A stretch of 64,000 nt of DNA from Nematostella vectensis (Eukaryota > Cnidaria > Anthozoa > Actiniaria > Edwardsiidae), in the NCBI RefSeq assembly GCF_932526225.1, contig NC_064048.1:11046688-11110687 (forward strand), written 5' to 3'. The notes under the pieces are model-generated. The model was given only the letters and a program-made list of their open reading frames with translations, did no database searches and was not told the DNA's origin. A program made the translations under genes and the position numbers. Every line of letters begins with the position of its first letter. Position 1 is the stretch's first letter. Below are positions 59,562 to 64,000 of the stretch, in pieces.

Positions 59562-60126
59562 GTTCAAGATAACGTTTTTTAGTATTTTTTTATAATACTC
59601 ATCAAAAAAGTGGTGTGACATAGGTTCGTCTACCTGATCCAGGATACTAAAGATACAGGCTTGATATGCATTATATACAGCTAGCAAAATGAGCTTGCTA
59701 GCTTTACTGATTATTTGTATTCGATATTTTCCTAGTAAGAGAACAAAAATAAAAAGCAAAGAGTCGAGGAAGTAAACAAGTTATGTGATCTTTAATGTTT
59801 TATTAGGAGGGGTACATTTTGTACAAAGAAGCATACATAGAATATGCTTAAAAGTGCAGTGTGATGAAGAGCTTTGCAATAGCTCTCCGGCCAGGACACA
59901 ATGAATTTCAGTCAAATTCTAATGTTGACCTAAGAGCCTTTGGTCCATGTGGAAGACTTAAATTCAAAGGAAATGCCCACAAACTGTCAATAAACATTCA
60001 GTAAAATATCGAATATTATTTTAACAAAGCATTGACAACTATTAAAGTTCAACTGTGTGTAGACAATTGAAAGCCTACAAGAAACACTGACTCCAGACAT
60101 GCGCAGTGCCATGACGCTGCACCTTT
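49545..60126 (+). repeat. 1717-bp satellite array, direct orientation (about 6.2 copies)
   Basis: Copies start near 49551, 51269, 52986, 54703, 56420, 58137 and 59854, the last being cut by the N gap. The first period is 1718 bp and the others 1717 bp, with almost no differences between copies. Each unit has a T tract of about 35 bp, a GGTTCGATCCC word and several AATAAA motifs on both strands. No ORF exceeds about 150 codons and none resembles a known protein. I do not recognise it as rDNA, histone or snRNA repeat. Confidence 0.95.
50843..50903 (+). other. Pol III-like box A/B arrangement in the satellite unit (tRNA-like remnant)
   Basis: GGTTCGATCCC at 50893-50903 matches the tRNA T-arm/box B consensus GGTTCGANTCC. 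TACCGATTGGGTAA at 50843-50856 is a weak box A. A T run about 15 bp downstream could terminate Pol III. A complete cloverleaf could not be drawn. It recurs in every satellite copy and could be the head of a tRNA-derived SINE trapped in the unit. Confidence 0.35.
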
Positions 60127-60326
60127 NNNNNNNNNNNNNNNNNNNNNNNNNNNNNNNNNNNNNNNNNNNNNNNNNNNNNNNNNNNNNNNNNNNNNNNNNN
60201 NNNNNNNNNNNNNNNNNNNNNNNNNNNNNNNNNNNNNNNNNNNNNNNNNNNNNNNNNNNNNNNNNNNNNNNNNNNNNNNNNNNNNNNNNNNNNNNNNNNN
60301 NNNNNNNNNNNNNNNNNNNNNNNNNN
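60127..60326. other. Assembly gap, 200 N
   Basis: Exactly 200 unknown bases, most likely a fixed placeholder from scaffolding rather than a measured distance. Satellite copies face each other across it. Confidence 0.98.
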
Positions 60327-62015
60327 AAAAAAAAAAAAAACTTAGAGAAAAAAAAAGGCCATTGGCCTGGGATCGAGTCCGGCCTAAAGAACAAAACGGA
60401 AACCATACATGCGGATTACCCAATCGGTATGGCAGCACAAGGCTTTTACGGAAGGCTGTAAAGAACCCGAAGGCCCCAAGCACCGATATTTCCGGCGAAT
60501 ATGCTGTACAACACTCTTGCAAGGTATTCCAACCCACGCATTAATGGGGAGGACAATAACCAGGATCCCAGGCCTGTAATACGGTTACGCCACGCACAGC
60601 TCGCTGAGATATAGGATGAAAAAAAATACAGGTCTATGTGGGCGTTTTGGGTCCCTTGGGGGCTCGCTATGTCGGCGTGGCATCGTAACGCACGCGGGCG
60701 CATTGTCTTTTATTGTGTACAGAATGTCTCTGTCGTTTTTTGCTTTACTTTTAGTTTTGCTTTATTTTTATTATTATTTTTTTTTAGTCTTTTTATTTGC
60801 AGTTCTATGTACAGTATTTGACCATAGCTATGATAACAATTTTTCAAAATTATTGTAACCAACTATTGTAACCAATTATCGCAAACCAACTTGACTGCAA
60901 AACACTATTAGACATTTCTTTCATGTGACTGCGAAGTTGACATGTCAACATCTAGAGGGGCTTCACCCAACAAGGAATCATGGGGGACCATGAAAGCACG
61001 GTGTCGCGGAAAATTTTCCTGCCCCATTTATCAGGAACATCTGTGCAGCCGATGCCCTTAGTTGGATGGGGTGCACAGGTGCTTTGGGTATGGCCCTGTA
61101 GATGGCACAGTGACCACAAGATGTATCTGAATGAAACTGTATACTTATTTAAAATTTTAAAAACATGTGAGTGTTACTTACTTAGTTACAGTAGTTCTTT
61201 TGAATATTATTATTTACGTGTATAATTTAGATGAGTAATAAATACTTCTCATTTGTCTCGTAGAGCTCGTATCGTTCCTCCTAAATAACAAACAAAATAA
61301 TGTGTGTTATTATCTTGGTGCAAAGGAATCTACAGTAGTTTTGTAATCAAATAATTGTTTTACTATTAACACGCTTGTTCTTTCAACCAGTTTGTTGGTC
61401 TCACAAATAGACTTTTAATAAACTTGTATCCCTCCCCTCTCCACTCATTAAAGGGGCAGCGTCATGGCACTGCGCATGTCTGGAGTCAGTGTTTCTTGTA
61501 GGCTTTCAATTGTCTACACACAGTTGAACTTTAATAGTTGTCAATGCTTTGTTAAAATAATATTCGATATTTTACTGAATGTTTATTGACAGTTTGTGGG
61601 CATTTCCTTTGAATTTAAGTCTTCCACATGGACCAAAGGCTCTTAGGTCAACATTAGAATTTGACTGAAATTCATTGTGTCCTGGCCGGAGAGCTATTGC
61701 AAAGCTCTTCATCACACTGCACTTTTAAGCATATTCTATGTATGCTTCTTTGTACAAAATGTACCCATCCTAATAAAACATTAAAGATCACATAACTTGT
61801 TTACTTCCTCGACTCTTTGCTTTTTATTTTTGTTCTCTTACTAGGAAAATATCGAATACAAATAATCAGTAAAGCTAGCAAGCTCATTTTGCTAGCTGTA
61901 TATAATGCATATCAAGCCTGTATCTTTAGTATCCTGGATCAGGTAGACGAACCTATGTCACACCACTTTTTTGATGAGTATTATAAAAAAAATACTAAAA
62001 AACGTTATCTTGAAC

Positions 62016-62047
<32 letters not shown>

Positions 62048-63721
62048 CATAGAGAAAAAAAAAGGCCATTGGCCTGGGATCGAACCCGGCCTAAAGAACA
62101 AAACGGAAACCATACATACGGATTACCCAATCGGTATGGCAGCACAAGGCTTTTACGGAAGGCTGTAAAGAACCCGAAGGCCCCAAGCACCGATATTTCC
62201 GGCGAATATGCTGTACAACACTCTTGCAAGGTATTCCAACCCGCGCATTAATGGGGAGGACAATAACCAGGATCCCAGGCCTGTAATACGGTTACGCCAC
62301 GCACAGCTCGCTGAGATATAGGATGAAAAAAAATACAGGTCTATGTGGGCGTTTTGGGTCCCTTGGGGGCTCGCTATGTCGGCGTGGCATCGTAACGCAC
62401 GCGGGCGCATTGTCTTTTATTGTGTACAGAATGTCTCTGTCGTTTTTTGCTTTACTTTTAGTTTTGCTTTATTTTTATTATTATTTTTTTTTAGTCTTTT
62501 TATTTGCAGTTCTATGTACAGTATTTGACCATAGCTATGATAACAATTTTTCAAAATTATTGTAACCAACTATTGTAACCAATTATCGCAAACCAACTTG
62601 ACTGCAAAACACTATTAGACATTTCTTTCATGTGACTGCGAAGTTGACATGTCAACATCTAGAGGGGCTTCACCCAACAAGGAATCATGGGGGACCATGA
62701 AAGCACGGTGTCGCGGAAAATTTTCCTGCCCCATTTATCAGGAACATCTGTGCAGCCGATGCCCTTAGTTGGATGGGGTGCACAGGTGCTTTGGGTATGG
62801 CCCTGTAGATGGCACAGTGACCACAAGATGTATCTGAATGAAACTGTATACTTATTTAAAATTTTAAAAACATGTGAGTGTTACTTACTTAGTTACAGTA
62901 GTTCTTTTGAATATTATTATTTACGTGTATAATTTAGATGAGTAATAAATACTTCTCATTTGTCTCGTAGAGCTCGTATCGTTCCTCCTAAATAACAAAC
63001 AAAATAATGTGTGTTATTATCTTGGTGCAAAGGAATCTACAATAGTTTTGTAATCAAATAATTGTTTTACTATTAACACGCTTGTTCTTTCAACCAGTTT
63101 GTTGGTCTCACAAATAGACTTTTAATAAACTTGTATCCCTCCCCTCTCCACTCATTAAAGGGGCAGCGTCATGGCACTGCGCATGTCTGGAGTCAGTGTT
63201 TCTTGTAGGCTTTCAATTGTCTACACACAGTTGAACTTTAATAGTTGTCAATGCTTTGTTAAAATAATATTCGATATTTTACTGAATGTTTATTGACAGT
63301 TTGTGGGCATTTCCTTTGAATTTAAGTATTCCACATGGACAAAAGGCTCTTAGGTCAACATTAGAATTTGACTGAAATTCATTGTTTCCTGGCCGGAGAG
63401 CTATTGCAAAGCTCTTCATCACACTGCACTTTTAAGCATATTCTATGTATGCTTCTTTGTACAAAATGTACCCCTCCTAATAAAACATTAAAGATCACAT
63501 AACTTGTTTACTTCCTCGACTCTTTGCTTTTTATTTTTGTTCTCTTACTAGGAAAATATCGAATACAAATAATCAGTAAAGCTAGCAAGCTCATTTTGCT
63601 AGCTGTATATAATGCATATCAAGCCTGTATCTTTAGTATCCTGGATCAGGTAGACGAACCTATGTCACACCACTTTTTTGATGAGTATTATAAAAAAATA
63701 CTAAAAAACGTTATCTTGAAC

Positions 63722-63758
<37 letters not shown>

Positions 63759-64000
63759 ATAGAGAAAAAAAAAGGCCATTGGCCTGGGATCGAACCCGGC
63801 CTAAAGAACAAAACGGAAACCATACATACGGATTACCCAATCGGTATGGCAGCACAAGGCTTTTACGGAAGGCTGTAAAGAACCCGAAGGCCCCAAGCAC
63901 CGATATTTCCGGCGAATATGCTGTACAACACTCTTGCAAGGTATTCCAACCCGCGCATTAATGGGGAGGACAATAACCAGGATCCCAGGCCTGTAATACG
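60327..64000 (-). repeat. 1.7-kb satellite array, inverted orientation (about 2.1 copies)
   Basis: The same unit as 49545-60126 is read in reverse complement, with a period of about 1707 bp; much of the length difference lies in the homopolymer tract. The copy next to the gap is the most divergent (GATCGAGTCC for GATCGAACCC, CATGCGG for CATACGG). Inverted copies have CATTAAAGGGGCAGCG where the direct copies would give CATTAAAGGTGCAGCG. The array runs off the right edge. Confidence 0.93.

Overview
The window is nuclear DNA of an intron-rich invertebrate animal. Coding exons are short and bounded by GT/AG introns whose positions keep the reading frame throughout. The proteins align well with vertebrate orthologues, and the non-coding DNA is full of palindromic MITEs and minisatellites. 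This texture best fits a cnidarian, probably a sea-anemone-like anthozoan. That placement is inferred; no lineage-specific gene is present. A run of exactly 200 N at 60127-60326 shows that this is a scaffolded assembly.

Three protein genes can be read exon by exon. (1) The 5' end of NUP205, a nuclear pore scaffold protein, lies on the minus strand (1-1522) and runs off the left edge. (2) An atypical E2F7/8 repressor with two DNA-binding domains lies on the plus strand (2258-9330, 12 exons, 1110 codons before the stop). It is head-to-head with NUP205 across about 735 bp that holds CCAAT and E2F-type sites, so self-regulation is plausible. (3) A complete carnitine O-palmitoyltransferase 1 (CPT1) gene lies on the minus strand (start 48486, stop 12263, 28 exons, 764 codons before the stop). 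It converges on E2F7/8. The genes have unrelated jobs (pore structure, cell-cycle repression, mitochondrial fatty-acid import).

Region by region: 1-9330 NUP205 and E2F7/8; 9331-12262 an intergenic stretch with three small foldback MITEs; 12263-48486 CPT1, of which only about 2.3 kb is coding and roughly half is tandem repeat (34-, 25-, 20-, 30-, 20-, 16-, 20-, 39- and 33-bp arrays); four inverted-repeat elements in the introns (2.35 kb, 1.05 kb, 0.5 kb and 0.18 kb); 48714-48897 an (ATT)n microsatellite; 49545-64000 a 1.7-kb-unit satellite, about 6.2 direct copies, then the N gap, then copies in the opposite orientation.

The most interesting observation is that many of the intronic minisatellites are anchored on splice sites. 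Their repeat units contain copies of the adjacent 5' or 3' splice site, sometimes with the last coding bases of the exon. This is seen at E2F7/8 exon 4 (donor) and at CPT1 exon 27 (donor, about 250 copies), exon 17 (acceptor, about 32 copies), exon 3 (donor, with the GT changed in the copies), exon 24 (acceptor-flanking), exon 8 (exon end plus donor) and exon 26 (donor). A recurrent mechanism that starts tandem duplication at exon/intron boundaries would explain this and would fill introns with decoy splice sites.
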